A DNA stretch of 64,000 nt from Vespula vulgaris (lineage: Eukaryota; Arthropoda; Insecta; Hymenoptera; Vespidae). Under the pieces are notes generated by a model. The model made no database searches and had not been told where the DNA came from. It saw only the letters and a program-made list of their open reading frames with translations. The stretch spans positions 1,468,501 to 1,532,500 of the forward strand of contig NC_066601.1 of assembly GCF_905475345.1 (NCBI RefSeq), in the 5' to 3' direction. Within the stretch, counting starts at the first letter, position 1; each line of letters begins with the position of its first letter. Positions 1-11,919 of this stretch are shown piece by piece. A program made the translations under genes and the position numbers.

Positions 1-480
1 TTATCATCCATCTTAATACAAAAAAAAATGAATCTAAATACTAATATTATAAGTATATTAAATAGAATTGAAATTAGTCAAATTAAAAGAATAAACTTAA
101 TTTCTATCAAATTCATATCATTCCGATTTCCACAATAAATATTTTCTAAATAATTCGATTTACCCAGTTACAAGATTTATTTCATGGTCATCAATAGTTT
201 AAAAAGAAATGATAAAAAAAATCTATGAAAATTGTATTATCTAACAAACTGAATAAAACTGAATAAAAAACTACAAACGACGTATCGATTGGTGTGATCG
301 ATTAGCGAATCAGAAAAAAAAGAAAAGAAACGTTTCGAAAATTTTTCTTCGTACATTTCCATCCTTTGAGATACACACAAACACACTCACAAGTGTCACA
401 CACACACGATTATGTATATCATAGAATATCAAATAATTAAAAAACAAACCCTTATTGAAATGATGAAATATCAGGCTTAC
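1..480. other. AT-rich sequence, no gene seen
   Basis: Low-complexity AT-rich DNA with short A-runs and a short CA-rich patch near 370-405. No splice-flanked open frame is seen. Confidence 0.6.
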
Positions 481-960
481 ATTTAATCAGGCTACCTGAG
501 AGGATCGCTAAGCCTAAAGGAAAATCGAATAGCAAACTCGAATCATAAGCAATTCGAGAGTCTTCGAGGTTAAATATCTCGCCGTTGATGTTAACCCCAT
601 AGAGAAAGGTTGTAAATCCATAATATCCGTCGTCGACGTGGTTCGTACCTATTCCAAGGCCGGGGTAATAACGTCAGCTGGTAGAACTTCAATAGAACGG
701 CGTAACGTCCTTGCGGCAAACTCACACCCTAACGACGAACTTGAGTTTGGCAAATTGGGTTCTCGACTTGCAATCAACCGCATTCCACAAACGTGTTACA
801 TTTCTGGGTGTACCTACAATTTCCTGCAACAACGCGCGCTCTGTACACTCGCCGCCGTTCTCGTAGAGATATCGGAATATCGACAAGCCGAAAACCAGAA
901 ACCTCGTCCTATTATCCGGACTGAGATCCTATCGAGATTTCATCCTCGTTCTTAAAATCC
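480..960. other. GC-richer non-repetitive island, open on both strands
   Basis: The sequence is complex, without microsatellites, and clearly less AT-rich than both flanks. On the plus strand a frame is open from 638 to 955 (105 codons), but it begins GTG rather than ATG. On the minus strand a frame of about 70 codons without ATG is open over roughly 915-710 (it includes FLVFGLSIFRYLYENGG). Neither has a convincing acceptor and donor pair, and neither matches a family I recognise. It could be a conserved noncoding or regulatory element, an unrecognised exon, or an old transposon fragment. Confidence 0.4.
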
Positions 961-988
961 TTCTTCTTCCAATTTAATCATGTGTATA

Positions 989-1019
<31 letters not shown>

Positions 1020-2076
1020 TTGTAATTGATCATTATCGACCATGAAAATCTTTGTAATTAATTTGTTAATTCGTCCGATTTATTCTTTTTATCACTGATC
1101 ACTGATCATATCAGGAAATTTATGCTTGTATTATATTATATTAATTATTTCGTTACATACTACTATAAGTATTTATATATGTGTTTATATATATATTTTT
1201 TTATACTATTTACAAGTATAATTAACTTATAATTAGCAAAAGATTTGAAAAACGATGTGTGTGAATTAAGTAATTTCGATTTTTAATATTTTCACATGTG
1301 CATGCATTTTGTAATTTCGTTCTATTATATATTATTGTTCCATTCTAATCTGTATTTAATATTCAATAATTAATTTAATAACATTCTGCATTATTCGATA
1401 TCAGTCAATAATTATTTTCTCTTCTATTATATTTCTTCTATTTTTCTTCTCTCGCTTTAATCTACATTCCATTATCGATAACTAGTTCAATATCATTCAA
1501 TATCAATCAATGTTCTGCAATCAATCAGTAATCAGTAATTAAAATCAGTATTTTGATAATTAATATTAGTATTGTATATAATCTGTTATCTACTGTAACA
1601 AAATATAATTAAATCGAAGAAACTATGTGACTGTGTAACTATTATAAAAAAATTAATGTGTTTTTACTTAATACCTAATATATATATATATATAATATAT
1701 ATAATATATATAATATATATAAATTAAAACTTGTTTATGTACCTATAAAGCAAATATTCATAATTTGTTCGTTGATTTACTACTTTTACTTATAACAAAA
1801 AAATTACAATTATTAAAAATACATCGATAATAAGATAAGTATTATTGAAGAAAAAACAACAGAAAATTTATCTGTGATAATAGTTTTTAAAAATAATAAT
1901 AAAAAAAAAATACAAATTATATCTATGTATCTAGTTAAGTAATTTCCTCTATGTGCGTGTGTACATACACATAGGTATAAAAATAAGGGTAAGTTACATT
2001 TGAATCATATTTCGAATGATTGTCATGCAGAGATAGAGGAGGAGATTAGTTTCATTTCAATAACATTTTCATAGCC
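960..2076. other. AT-rich gene-free stretch
   Basis: Holds a (TG)n run at 993-1019 and a TA/ATATA-type run at 1677-1722. The rest is unique AT-rich sequence with many AATAAA-like words. If the 2.1 kb terminal exon is real, this would contain its 3'UTR on the minus strand. Confidence 0.5.
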
Positions 2077-2149
2077 TTAAATCTCATCCTCCTCGTGATC
2101 GTAGCCGTTACAGACATGAATATTAATGTAATGCTCTACCAGTGCTTTC
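2077..2149 (-). CDS. Candidate terminal coding exon (23 codons plus stop), gene unknown
   Basis: On the minus strand a good 3' splice site (TTTCTACTGTAG) ends at 2150. It is followed by one base that completes a split codon and then 23 codons starting KALVEHYINIH and ending YDHEEDEI before TAA at 2079-2077. The stretch is richer in GC than its surroundings and ends in an acidic run. Direct joining to the 9.7 kb exon gives the wrong phase (stop after a few codons), so at least one intermediate exon would be needed, and none was recognised. The alternative is a chance acceptor in noncoding sequence. Confidence 0.22.
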
Positions 2150-3182
2150 CTACAGTAGAAACATTCGTATTATAATAATGAGCTTCCAAGCGGTTCTTCC
2201 ACGTCTCCGCGAACGTTGTCACGTTACCTTGATGATTTATCTTTATCTCTCTATTTGTTCGTGTACGATGAACAAGCACGTTCTCGTTACATTTCTCATG
2301 AATTTTGTTAATATTGAAGAATGGCACACGTTGAATCATTTCCAATCAAAATCAAATTTTTCATCGGCGAATAGAAATTAAATACGACTTAATCATTTAA
2401 TTATATTATTTATATAATAACATATTAACGTTAATATAAGTGATATAAATAATAATATATCATTAAGTTTCATATATTTGCTTATACGTATTAATGAAAT
2501 ATGAACGTATTAATGATTATTTATATAATATACGAATACTTGAGAGATATAAATAAATAAAAAATATATATATATACCTATATATAAATATTTTAAATCG
2601 CTTATATTTGCACATATGCATTAATTCCATGTAATTTACATAAATACAAATCCATTTGAATGGACCAATTGATTATATACGACAAATAAATTATTTAAAA
2701 TCTTCAACAAATTTTCTCGCCAATTTCTCTTTCGACGGACGGTTATAATATTCGGAAAATCATTTTCTTTTTTTTTCTTCCTTTTTAACGCCAACAGATA
2801 AAATAATTTGACTAAAGTGATCAATGACATTAAATACATACTACTTATTTAAAACATGACTAACGATGGAATCGATAAAGAACGATGTAAAAAAAAAAAA
2901 AAGAAAAACATCCTCTATGTTTTATACGATTTAACCGATTATAAATGTTTTAATTGCGATTCTCTCGGAAAATGAATAAATCGCTAGACGATTTTCCAAC
3001 ATCGTGTTCGCCGGCTTAACCGAGCTTTACCGAATTAACTTCCCGAAGCAGAATAATTTGGTAACATTTCAAGATTACTACAATTTTATTATAGTTATTT
3101 GATTATTTTCATCTCGGAATAAATTCGAAGAAACAATTAAACGAATTCTTTTTTCTCGGTTGTAAATAATATATTAATTATT

Positions 3183-3236
3183 ACGGGAGAGTGAGCGAGA
3201 CAGAGATAGTGAGAGATTGGGGAGAAAAAGAGAGAG

Positions 3237-3281
<45 letters not shown>

Positions 3282-3375
3282 GATATTCTCGAAGGGAGGA
3301 GAAGGAAAATTTGTTCTGTTAATTCGAACGATGTTTATTTTCCCTAAGGCAACAAAGTGAACGGTGTATGGAAGA

Positions 3376-3425
<50 letters not shown>

Positions 3426-3428
3426 GAA
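3183..3428. repeat. Two (GA)n tracts
   Basis: GA-rich from 3185, with a pure core at about 3241-3279, and a second tract at about 3377-3428 preceded by a short CA run. The minus-strand frame here reads as serine-leucine repeats and is an artefact of the tracts. Confidence 0.9.
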
Positions 3429-3880
3429 AGCAGCGAAGTAACACGACAACGCGTTAATTAGACACGGTGGATAATCGAGTTTGAAGTTTTTTAACTGAAA
3501 CTACTCGTCATTTTATCGAATTACTGCGAATACGCGTTCGTATTTGCTATCCGCGTGCGACGATACTCGAATACTAATACGATAGGAATAAGAGCGATAA
3601 ATATTGTTTCAAATCGATGTTATGATCGTAGATATACGATCGAAACCGAAGAGGTTTATTGATCTTTCTACGTGTGGTAGTTAATGAATATAATTTGTAA
3701 ACATACTATTTTATATAATTCTACGATAAACTTTATTTATCCTTATCTAATTTCATTAAACAAACACACAGTATATAAACAGATAAAAAAAAATATATAT
3801 GTGTGTGTGTATGTATGTGTTTGATTAGATCAACTACGTTTAAATCTTGTATCTTTCTCTTTCCTTTAATTTTTTATATT

Positions 3881-3915
<35 letters not shown>

Positions 3916-3945
3916 CTCTTTCTTTCTCTCTCTTTCTCGGTCTCT
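3881..3945. repeat. (TCTA)n then CT-rich tract
   Basis: Tetranucleotide TCTA at 3881-3915 grades into CT and TTTC repeats. A short TG run precedes it at about 3803-3823. Confidence 0.9.
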
Positions 3946-4566
3946 GTCTCTGTCATTCATAAATATTTTAACTGGTATTTTTACTTTCAAGTAGAATATC
4001 TTTTGTATAAATCGACAACGCCTATATCAATTAATTAAATAAAATGTAGAAATGTCAGTCACGTCTACGTTTCAGATCCCATAAAAATTTCAATATCTCA
4101 AAAATGTCAATAAAGGTAAAATGCTTGACGAAAGAAATCAGGGTTGCGTCTGGATTCATTCATTCCTTTCTCAATCACACCGTTCGCGAAACGTATAAAT
4201 TTTATTTTTATCTTCTTACTTTCGATCGTAATAATAAAAATTCATCAGCAAAAATAAGACCACAAAGAAAGAATAATATATTCGTAATCTTAGATAATAA
4301 TCGTATTCATAGATGTTTTATTAAATAACATTATGATGGAACCTACTTCTATCATTTTTTTTTCTACGATATATAAATACCATAATAAACGTGCAGCGAT
4401 TATATTTGCTTTAACTTTCGTTTATCCATTATTCATTCTCTCTCTTTCTTTTTTTTTCAAAGATATTACATATAATATTTTTTTTTGTACTATCTTGCTA
4501 TACATCTTTTATATTAGCCATCAAGAACGTATCAGAAAGAATAAATAATTCGATACATAATAAATA

Positions 4567-4569
<3 letters not shown>

Positions 4570-4613
<44 letters not shown>
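4570..4613. repeat. (TA)n microsatellite
   Basis: Pure alternating TA over about 44 bases, followed by an ATCGATAATTCGATAAATAA motif pair. Confidence 0.95.
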
Positions 4614-4617
<4 letters not shown>

Positions 4618-6827
4618 AATTCGATAAATAATCGTATACATAGTATCCCAACGAAAAGTTTCATTGTATCTAAAAATTCGCATCGAGAATTTTCATGAGA
4701 GTTATTAACTAAAAATTAAAAAAAAAAAAGAGAAGAAGAAAAAAGGAAACAAAAATAGTAGTATTTTAAAGAGGATTAAAAGATCTTTCAAACGATATAC
4801 CATTTGATCTCTCTTGCTGTAGAAAATTTTTTAAAAGATTATCCCAAACTGGGATGAATTTATGATAAGGATCTACACCCCTTATTCCATCCCTAATTCG
4901 AAAACAAAATTTACCAATGCCTACATTTCTCGATAAAATCACTAAATTTATAATAATAATGGTAACGATAACTTCGCTTATTATAATATAATAATTCTAC
5001 TGAATACTTTTCGTTAGAAAACGTTGTATATATAAATATAACTGACTAGCAAGTAAGATCGAACGTCGAATATATAAATCGCCATTTTCTTTTCATCATA
5101 AATAATAAATAATAGTATAAACTTTGAGATCGTTATTAAAAGAGATAAATTTTCGATAAGAAGACGTTCGTTCGTTGAATATATATGTGAGTGCGTGTGT
5201 GTGCGTGGGTGTAGTAGATATATATGTCTTTGGTGAGAGAAGAGTTTTATTCGCGGGTTCGTTCGTCGCATACAAATTAGTTCGATAAATAGAGAAGAGA
5301 TTGCTAACAAAACCCGCAACGAAGAGCTCATTCATCGTTTATAAGAAAATAGAACCGCATGTATTGTCGCCTGTCAATATCTAAAGCGGTCGTGCCAGCA
5401 AATATTTAAAAAAGGCTCTGTCTCGACACACGTCAGCATGCTTATCAGTGACCCTTTTTTTACTCCTCTCAAGCACGACGATACTTAATAATAAACACTA
5501 ACGCTATTCCCGATCAAATAATTTTCTATTGAAGAATTCAAATACTTTTATATTTTATATTTATAATCTTGATTATTTGTATTATTAATTTTTATTAATT
5601 TTATATTATGATAAATTAATACTATCTTCGTATTTATATATCTCTATACGTGGAAAAGCTTCAGTGTTTTACTTCGACATTCTTTTATGACTTAATTTTT
5701 TATTTTTGTACTTTTGCAAAGAGAAAAAGAAAAAGAAAAAAGATAGAGGGAAAGGAAAAGAAAATTATATTATTTGTAAGTTACAACGTGATCTTTATAT
5801 ACCTGTTATATTATCATATTATAGTAGTAATGTACCATATAGTATATTATTTTATACTATATGGTATATGAATTATATATTAATTATAGTTATATATCCA
5901 TATATGTATATACATATGTAATATTCTTTTTTTATGTATGACTATCGACATTATTTTGTTCAATCTCAATTCCACTGGGAAAGATTATCACGTATTACCA
6001 TTATGTTAATATTATTAAACTAATTTTGTATAATAGCTACACTCATTCTGCTCATTTTGCTTTTATGCGTTAGACTCGGCTATCGGTATATGTACCATGT
6101 ATTAAATTTAATATGTTTACGTTAAAATGAACGTCATTTTGTAATAATAATCGAACGAGATTCAGATAAATTTATTTAAAATTATAAACAGCACATCTTT
6201 ACGTTTCATACGTAATTCCTTTTTCTCTCTTTTCTTTTTTTTAATTTCGATATAAAATCGCTTTGATCGATTTTAAACACTTCAAGGTTAATCAACTTAA
6301 AATTTTATCAAGACAATTTTTGTTTATGTTAAATATACTGCATAGAAAATTTTGTTACATTTGCTCTTTCTCTCTTTTTCAGATAATTTTTTACTGTAAT
6401 CCAAAAAAGTTTACATGTACAACAAACGTATTTGAAATTACAATCGTATATATTTATACCACATTTATAATTACACTTAAAATAAAATCTTTACGCTTCA
6501 ATAAAAATGAAATTATTATTTTTCGGCTACTGTTTATATGTTATATGGTTAATATTTTTAAACATTTGGTCAGTATTCTAAATAAATGATCATGTTATTT
6601 ATATTAAAATATCAATATATAATATAAGTAATACTATCCAGACGCAACTCTTACATTTAATTATTTATACCGAGCAAAATATTAATATACATTAATATAC
6701 ATTTGTTTCGCAAAATATTTATCATTAATTAATAAAATTACTGACCAAATTAACATGTTATTTTTGTATGTATGTAAACGATTATAAATATAATATTCAT
6801 GTAATATTCGTAATATTCATATAATTA

Positions 6828-6828
<1 letters not shown>

Positions 6829-6871
<43 letters not shown>

Positions 6872-6873
6872 AT
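6829..6873. repeat. (TAAA)n microsatellite
   Basis: About eleven copies of TAAA/AATA in an AT-rich setting. Confidence 0.95.
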
Positions 6874-8738
6874 TAACTCAATCTATCTATTGATCGTATC
6901 GTTCAATCAAACGTCATTTAAATTATAGTCTATGAATCTATAAGAAGAAAGGATTTTAAAGGAAATGAATTTTTCTGAATTTCAAAGAAAATTAATTTCA
7001 GAATTTCATTAAATATAAGATGTCATAGTGATCGATCCCTTTTCATTATACTGATTGCATAGTGATTGCACATTCACAAAGCTCCTTTCTAATCTCAGTT
7101 GGATTCTCGATCTACCTCTAATTGCGGTTTGTTAGAATCGGCTTATGCTTACCGAGGGCTGCACATTGCGTGAAGGTAATAAGGTACGCACATATTCAAA
7201 GGTTTGCGTGTGTGTCTATCGTATTTATGATTGACGTTAGACAAGATTGAGTATACACGCACGTGTACGGTTATTATTGAGAGTATACGTAGATATATAT
7301 GTATTACATACGTGTCGATACTTTTCTTTGAAAGTTATTTTTATATATGTGTGTGTGTATATATAGTGTGTATATATATATATAAATATATAGAAAAACG
7401 AAATGATTTGTTATTTTTCAAATTGTTCACACATCGTTTGACGAAACGAATAACGCGTCGATGAACACTTTAACACGTTTAACACGCCGAACTAATTTTA
7501 TATAACATGCTTGTGATGCTAGAATGAAATTGTTGTGTTATACGATTTATACTGTTCAAATATTATTTGAACCGATTAAATCGAGCTCTATTGTTATTGC
7601 AATAATATAATTTTTTATTAAATTTCGTCAAAAAAATAAAATGATATAATTCTTCTATTCTTTTGATTCTTGATTTTTGTGTTTTCTATTTTAACGTTTA
7701 ATTAAAATACTTTGGATAATATAATTTGTATTGAAAATTTCTAAAAAAAAAAAAAAAAAAGAAAATTAATAATTTGATGAATAGTAATAAAATAAAAGAT
7801 AATAATAATATATACGTGTGTGTATGTGTGTATTAAAGGATTAACAATATCGAATATTTTTCGTATATTCATATTATTATCTCTATTATATTATAATTTA
7901 TTCGATTCCAGTAATTTTTACAAATCATTTTATCATCTTATTCGAAGCGAAATGTTAAATTACTAATTTGAAGTAATATTTCAATCGTCAATCATTGTTG
8001 ATTATCATGATATATTTCATGTATTAAAATCTCTCTTTTCTTTCGAATGATATCGAATATAACGATAATATCGGTATTTATCGAATAATCGTTTAATTTT
8101 ATTTCAAGATGCTAAACATTTTAATTTGCCATTGCTCTCTTTCCCTTGAAGAAAATAAATAAAAAAGAAAAGAAAAGAAGAAAAAAAGGAAGATGAAAAG
8201 AAAGAAAAAAGAAAGGAAAGGATAGGAAAGGAGAAAAAAAGGAGAAGGAACGAGAAATGATGAATATGTAGGAGAAAATTAAGCAAAGGATTATTAATAT
8301 ATAGAAGAATATAATAAAATCCTACCGGATAGGATATAAAACGCTTTTCAATTTATAGAAATAAATGCGAACGTCAGGGAGTCGTGCACCACTGTGAGAG
8401 TGGAAAAATTCCAGAGAATATTATGCGATATTTCTGTGTGCGTGTAATTCTACGTAAAAGAACCGCGCGAAAATATGAAATGAAAATACCTTCCACGATT
8501 TAACATCCTCAACGTTTTTTAATTTCTATCTCCGATTCTCGAAGAATAAGACGAGAGTTCTACGGTATTTATCTTATATACATTTTTAAGACGCATTGAG
8601 AAACACTTATTTCTTCTTTTCTTTTCTCTTTTTTTTATCACCTTTGTCCCTTTTTCTTTTTCTTTTTTCTTCCTTCGAGTATTAAACGATCAAATTCGAA
8701 AATAACTGATCTGAATTTTTCTTCTGTAAATAGGTCTG

Positions 8739-8950
8739 CTTTCAACCGGAAAAAATTCATTTAAATGCAATACTTTTTAATATTTAATCTGTAATAGCTT
8801 GTATTATAAATCAATGTCAAATAATAAAATGAATAATTTTGAATTTAAAATTGTTAACGTTCTCGTTTTCGATCAGGAAATTTAATTTACCTAGAATTTA
8901 ATTTCTAATGTTTAATCCTGTAATAATTTATTTTATAAATTAATAACGAA
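8739..8950. repeat. Diverged tandem duplication, period ~128 bp
   Basis: TTTCAACCGGAAAAAATT followed by TTTAATCTGTAATAG and TTATAAAT at about 8739-8812 recurs as TTTTCGATCAGGAAATT, TTTAATCCTGTAATAA and TTATAAAT at about 8866-8940. Matching words are 127-128 bases apart in the same order and orientation. Confidence 0.6.
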
Positions 8951-9661
8951 CGATGGAAGTGCTCGATTTACAATCTTAGAGAAGTAATAGTTTACATCGA
9001 TAATTTAATATCTCATTTTATGAAAACTTTACGAATTCGCAAGGTTTTCTTGCGAAAATAAGATTCAAACTAATTATAAGAAATGTTAACGCTTTCGAAT
9101 AAGTAATTCGAAGACGTAATATCGAGACACGAGTTGACATATTAATCTTATTTATTTAAAACGATACGATGATATAGACGAAGAGAAAAAGTTATCGATG
9201 AATCGTAAAAATTAGCATTAAGAAATATATTCTTCAATTCTTAATATTAGTAAGAAACAAATGATTTATTTCAATTTCATTATTACTATATCTACTGTCA
9301 TTATTATCTTATTATTATCAATATTCCTTTATTCGATTATTATTATTATTATATTATATTATTTTATTACTTCACAACTATCATTTGTACTTACTCGATT
9401 ATCATCATACTACTTATCGCAAGAAAAACGAAATTTTCTTGACGAAGTTAAAATTCATTATTTCTCTTGTTTAACGAGTTAACATTTCCTCTATAATTAA
9501 TGATTTACCAAAATACGAATATAATTCAATACACGTCTTCAGTGTACGATGTACAGAAGAAAAAACAGAGAAAGACAGAGAAGAAAAAAGAAATTGTAGA
9601 AGAATGAAGAAGAAGAAGAAAAATGAAAAAATAAAAAGAAGAAAAAAAGAAATGAACTCAC

Positions 9662-9731
9662 CGGCGTGTCTGTAGAGAAACGTCAAAAGATGCAAAACGG
9701 CGTAGAGCCACTTTCCACGGCGGTCCTCCAT
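9662..9731 (-). CDS. Candidate first coding exon of an unidentified secreted or membrane protein (partial gene)
   Basis: Seen: on the minus strand an ATG at 9731-9729 has A at -3 and G at +4 (strong Kozak). It is the first in-frame ATG after an in-frame TAG. It opens 23 codons plus one base, starting MEDRRGK, followed by a hydrophobic core WLYAVLHLLTFLY and a short polar end RHA. The exon stops at a consensus donor, G|GTGAGT, with the intron beginning at 9661. Known: a charged start plus a 13-residue hydrophobic stretch is a typical signal peptide, and such exons often precede a long intron. Inference: this is exon 1 of a secreted or membrane protein gene running toward lower coordinates, with a phase-1 junction. 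The fragment is too short to name a family. The remaining exons are not found with confidence. Confidence 0.5.
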
Positions 9732-9734
9732 CCT

Positions 9735-10020
9735 CGCCGTGTCACTCCTAGTTCCTTCTTCGCCCGTGAAAATCTCCACGCGTGATATATCGGAGTTTCC
9801 TCTTCTCTACGAGTATAAGAAACAAGAGGATAGGATAAAAAGAGATAGAATAGGGTTGGATAAGACGTTGGGTCGCGTGTCTCGAAGAAAATCGCGTCTT
9901 CTTTTCCGTTCGACGCGTTTATTGTCAGTCACTCGCGACGTCACGGACGCGTACTTGGTAAATAACACTGTCACATACAACACGGTGCACAGATAGTACG
10001 ACACTGTGTGTTACACGCTC
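9735..10020 (-). promoter_or_regulatory. CpG-rich 5' flank / probable 5'UTR and core promoter of the 9.7 kb exon
   Basis: This non-repetitive, GC-richer stretch lies immediately upstream (minus strand) of the candidate ATG and is rich in CpG (GACGCG, TCGCG, CGCGT). It holds a CRE-like GACGTCAC at 9937-9944. It then passes into a long GA-rich tract (CT-rich on the plus strand) at about 10030-10360. GA repeats can bind GAGA factor at insect promoters, but GA/CT repeats are everywhere here, so the position alone proves little. The transcription start is not placed. No ATG that opens a long upstream frame is seen. Confidence 0.35.
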
Positions 10021-10029
10021 GTCGTACTA

Positions 10030-10380
10030 CACTCTTTCTCTCTTCCTCCTCCTCCTTCCTTCTCCACCTTCTCCTCCTTCTTCTCGGCCGTTTAACGCTT
10101 ATCTCCTTTCCCGTGTTCGTTCCTTCTCCTCGGCTGTCGTCGTTTTCGCGATATTACGTGCGATATTCCGCGTCTCGGAAAACGTCTCTCTCTTTCTCTC
10201 TCTTCATCTCTCTCTCTCTCTCTCTTTTACTCCCTCTCTGTCTCTCTTTTTCCTTCTCTCTCTCTCACTCGTTCTCTTTCTTTTTCTCTTTTTCTCTTTT
10301 TTCTTTCGTTCGCTCTCTCACTCGTTCGCTCTCTCTTTTTCTCTCTCACACAATCTCTTTCTCGCTCAAATTTTCTTTAA
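10030..10380. repeat. CT-rich pyrimidine tract
   Basis: About 350 bases of almost uninterrupted pyrimidines on the plus strand, mixing CT, TTC and TTTTTC repeats with occasional CG. It lies upstream of the candidate minus-strand promoter. A plus-strand open frame through it is a repeat artefact. Confidence 0.85.
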
Positions 10381-10439
10381 CGACTTTCCCGCCCTAGGCG
10401 AATAAAATACACAGGGAACACGCACGTATAAATAAACCA

Positions 10440-10546
10440 GAGAGAGACAGACAAAGAAAGGAAGAGAGAGAGGAAAAAAGGAAGCAAAAGAAAGAGAGAG
10501 ATGGTTACTCTTTATCTCTCTTTCTCGCAGAAACGTATTATACATA

Positions 10547-10614
<68 letters not shown>

Positions 10615-10759
10615 AGATCGCACGCGCACAAACGATCGCTATTCACGAGCAGCACGCGAGTAATAACTGCATCGTCGTGCGCGCGCTTCTTCCCTTTCGG
10701 CACGTGTCCGAACGAACGTGTTGAAAATCTTGGAAAAATCCTCCAATCCGAATCTACTG

Positions 10760-10800
<41 letters not shown>

Positions 10801-10839
10801 GTTTCTCTCTCTCTCTCTCTCCTACTCTCAGTCTCTCAT

Positions 10840-10886
<47 letters not shown>

Positions 10887-10900
10887 TGTGCTCTCGTTCT
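10440..10900. repeat. Cluster of GA, (AC)n, GA, (TA)n and CT microsatellites
   Basis: GA-rich at 10440-10500, (AC)n at 10548-10578, GA at 10582-10614, (TA)n at about 10765-10797 and CT at 10803-10882. The unique spacer at 10615-10750 has a CACGTG (10701-10706) within GGCACGTGTCC, an E-box/hairy-type word. Confidence 0.9.
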
Positions 10901-11098
10901 TGTTCGAAATGGGATTTAAACGAGAGCACGCACGTAGACATCCATTCTCCCGGTCTCGTGTGCGGCGTTATAAATTAGCACCTCCGTTTAGCAGGGCCAG
11001 GATCGATACGTTTGCCAAATTACCCGTATGAGGGTCCTTGGAATTGCATGAGAACGTTTATACGTGACTATGTATATGTGTAAGAGACAGACAGCCAA

Positions 11099-11131
<33 letters not shown>

Positions 11132-11154
11132 GAGAGGAAGGAGGAGAGTGAGAG

Positions 11155-11219
<65 letters not shown>

Positions 11220-11220
11220 T
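11099..11220. repeat. (GA)n double tract
   Basis: GA repeats at 11099-11124 and a long pure run at 11158-11219, separated by a GGAAGGAGGAGAGTG spacer. Confidence 0.95.
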
Positions 11221-11340
11221 CAGATAAAGGGACACGGGTCACACGAGATGAGAATATCTTTGTTGGTACAGCTGCTATATGTCCCTCTCTCATTCAATCG
11301 TCGAAAGCACGAAAAAGCTGATCTTTTCAGAACTCGATTT

Positions 11341-11400
11341 ACCACCTCTTCGTTCTCCTCGTCGTCCTCGTCGTTCTCGTCGTCGTCGTCTTCTTCTTCT

Positions 11401-11431
<31 letters not shown>

Positions 11432-11464
11432 TTTCGTCCTCCAGCAACCTCTCGTCATCCTCCT
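11341..11464. repeat. (TCG/TTC)n imperfect trinucleotide repeat
   Basis: About 120 bases of TCG, TTC and TCC triplets. One minus-strand frame reads as Asp/Glu runs and two plus-strand frames read as Ser-rich or Arg-rich runs. All are open because of the triplet repeat, so coding status cannot be inferred from openness. No splice sites frame it clearly. Confidence 0.85.
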
Positions 11465-11629
11465 CGTACACCGCACTCGGCTTGGCCTCGCTCCATTAAG
11501 CACGGATCGTGATATACATTAATCGATGCCAGATAATCCCTTCGGTGTTACTTTCAAAACTCCCTTTTCACAAAGTCTTTTTCATCGCGACGATAAGCTC
11601 GCTCGTTCTGTTGCTCGTTCTTTTGGTCA

Positions 11630-11781
11630 CGCGCGCGCGCGCGCACACTCACCAAACACCATACACACGGACACACATACACCCACGCGCGCGCACACAA
11701 ACGTACACACAAAGTGCGCGTACGCACGAACGCACCCTTACGCGCTTGTCTCTTCTCGCTTCGTTTATTTCCTTTTGATAA

Positions 11782-11847
<66 letters not shown>

Positions 11848-11850
11848 CTC
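11630..11850. repeat. (GC)n, CA-rich and (TA)n cluster
   Basis: Alternating CG at about 11633-11645, a CA/CG-rich stretch to about 11735, then interrupted (TA)n at 11780-11848. Alternating CG and CA are favourable for Z-DNA. Confidence 0.85.
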
Positions 11851-11919
11851 TATCCTTCTCTCTGTCTCTCTTTGATTCTTCTAACACCCATGTTATTTCC
11901 CATGAAAGATCACACTAAA

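Larger units (their letters stand above)
2150..9661. other. AT-rich, intron-like stretch
   Basis: Between the two candidate minus-strand exons lies AT-rich sequence with microsatellites and no recognised exon. A little more complexity is seen at 4840-4930, 5200-5470, 7080-7200 and 8340-8480. A minus-strand TCG|GTAAGC donor-like site near 7160 has no convincing exon before it. Open frames here are short and AT-driven. Confidence 0.45.

Noticed and set aside
2145..2165. Possible C2H2 zinc finger reading CFYC on the minus strand
   Set aside because: An in-frame stop lies two codons upstream and the Cys-His spacing is too short for the family.
2640..2840. 67-codon minus-strand frame
   Set aside because: It is AT-driven, passes through a T/A-rich run and has no splice signals.
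3174..3449. Ser-Leu-rich frame, typical of many similar frames across the window
   Set aside because: A shadow of (GA)n tracts; the same applies to frames at about 10.0-11.3, 15.2, 16.7, 25.9, 32.0, 40.3 and 54.6 kb.
4143..6650. GTTGCGTCTGGAT near 4143 and its inverted copy near 6638
   Set aside because: A 13-base inverted match is expected by chance several times in 64 kb, and the similarity does not extend.
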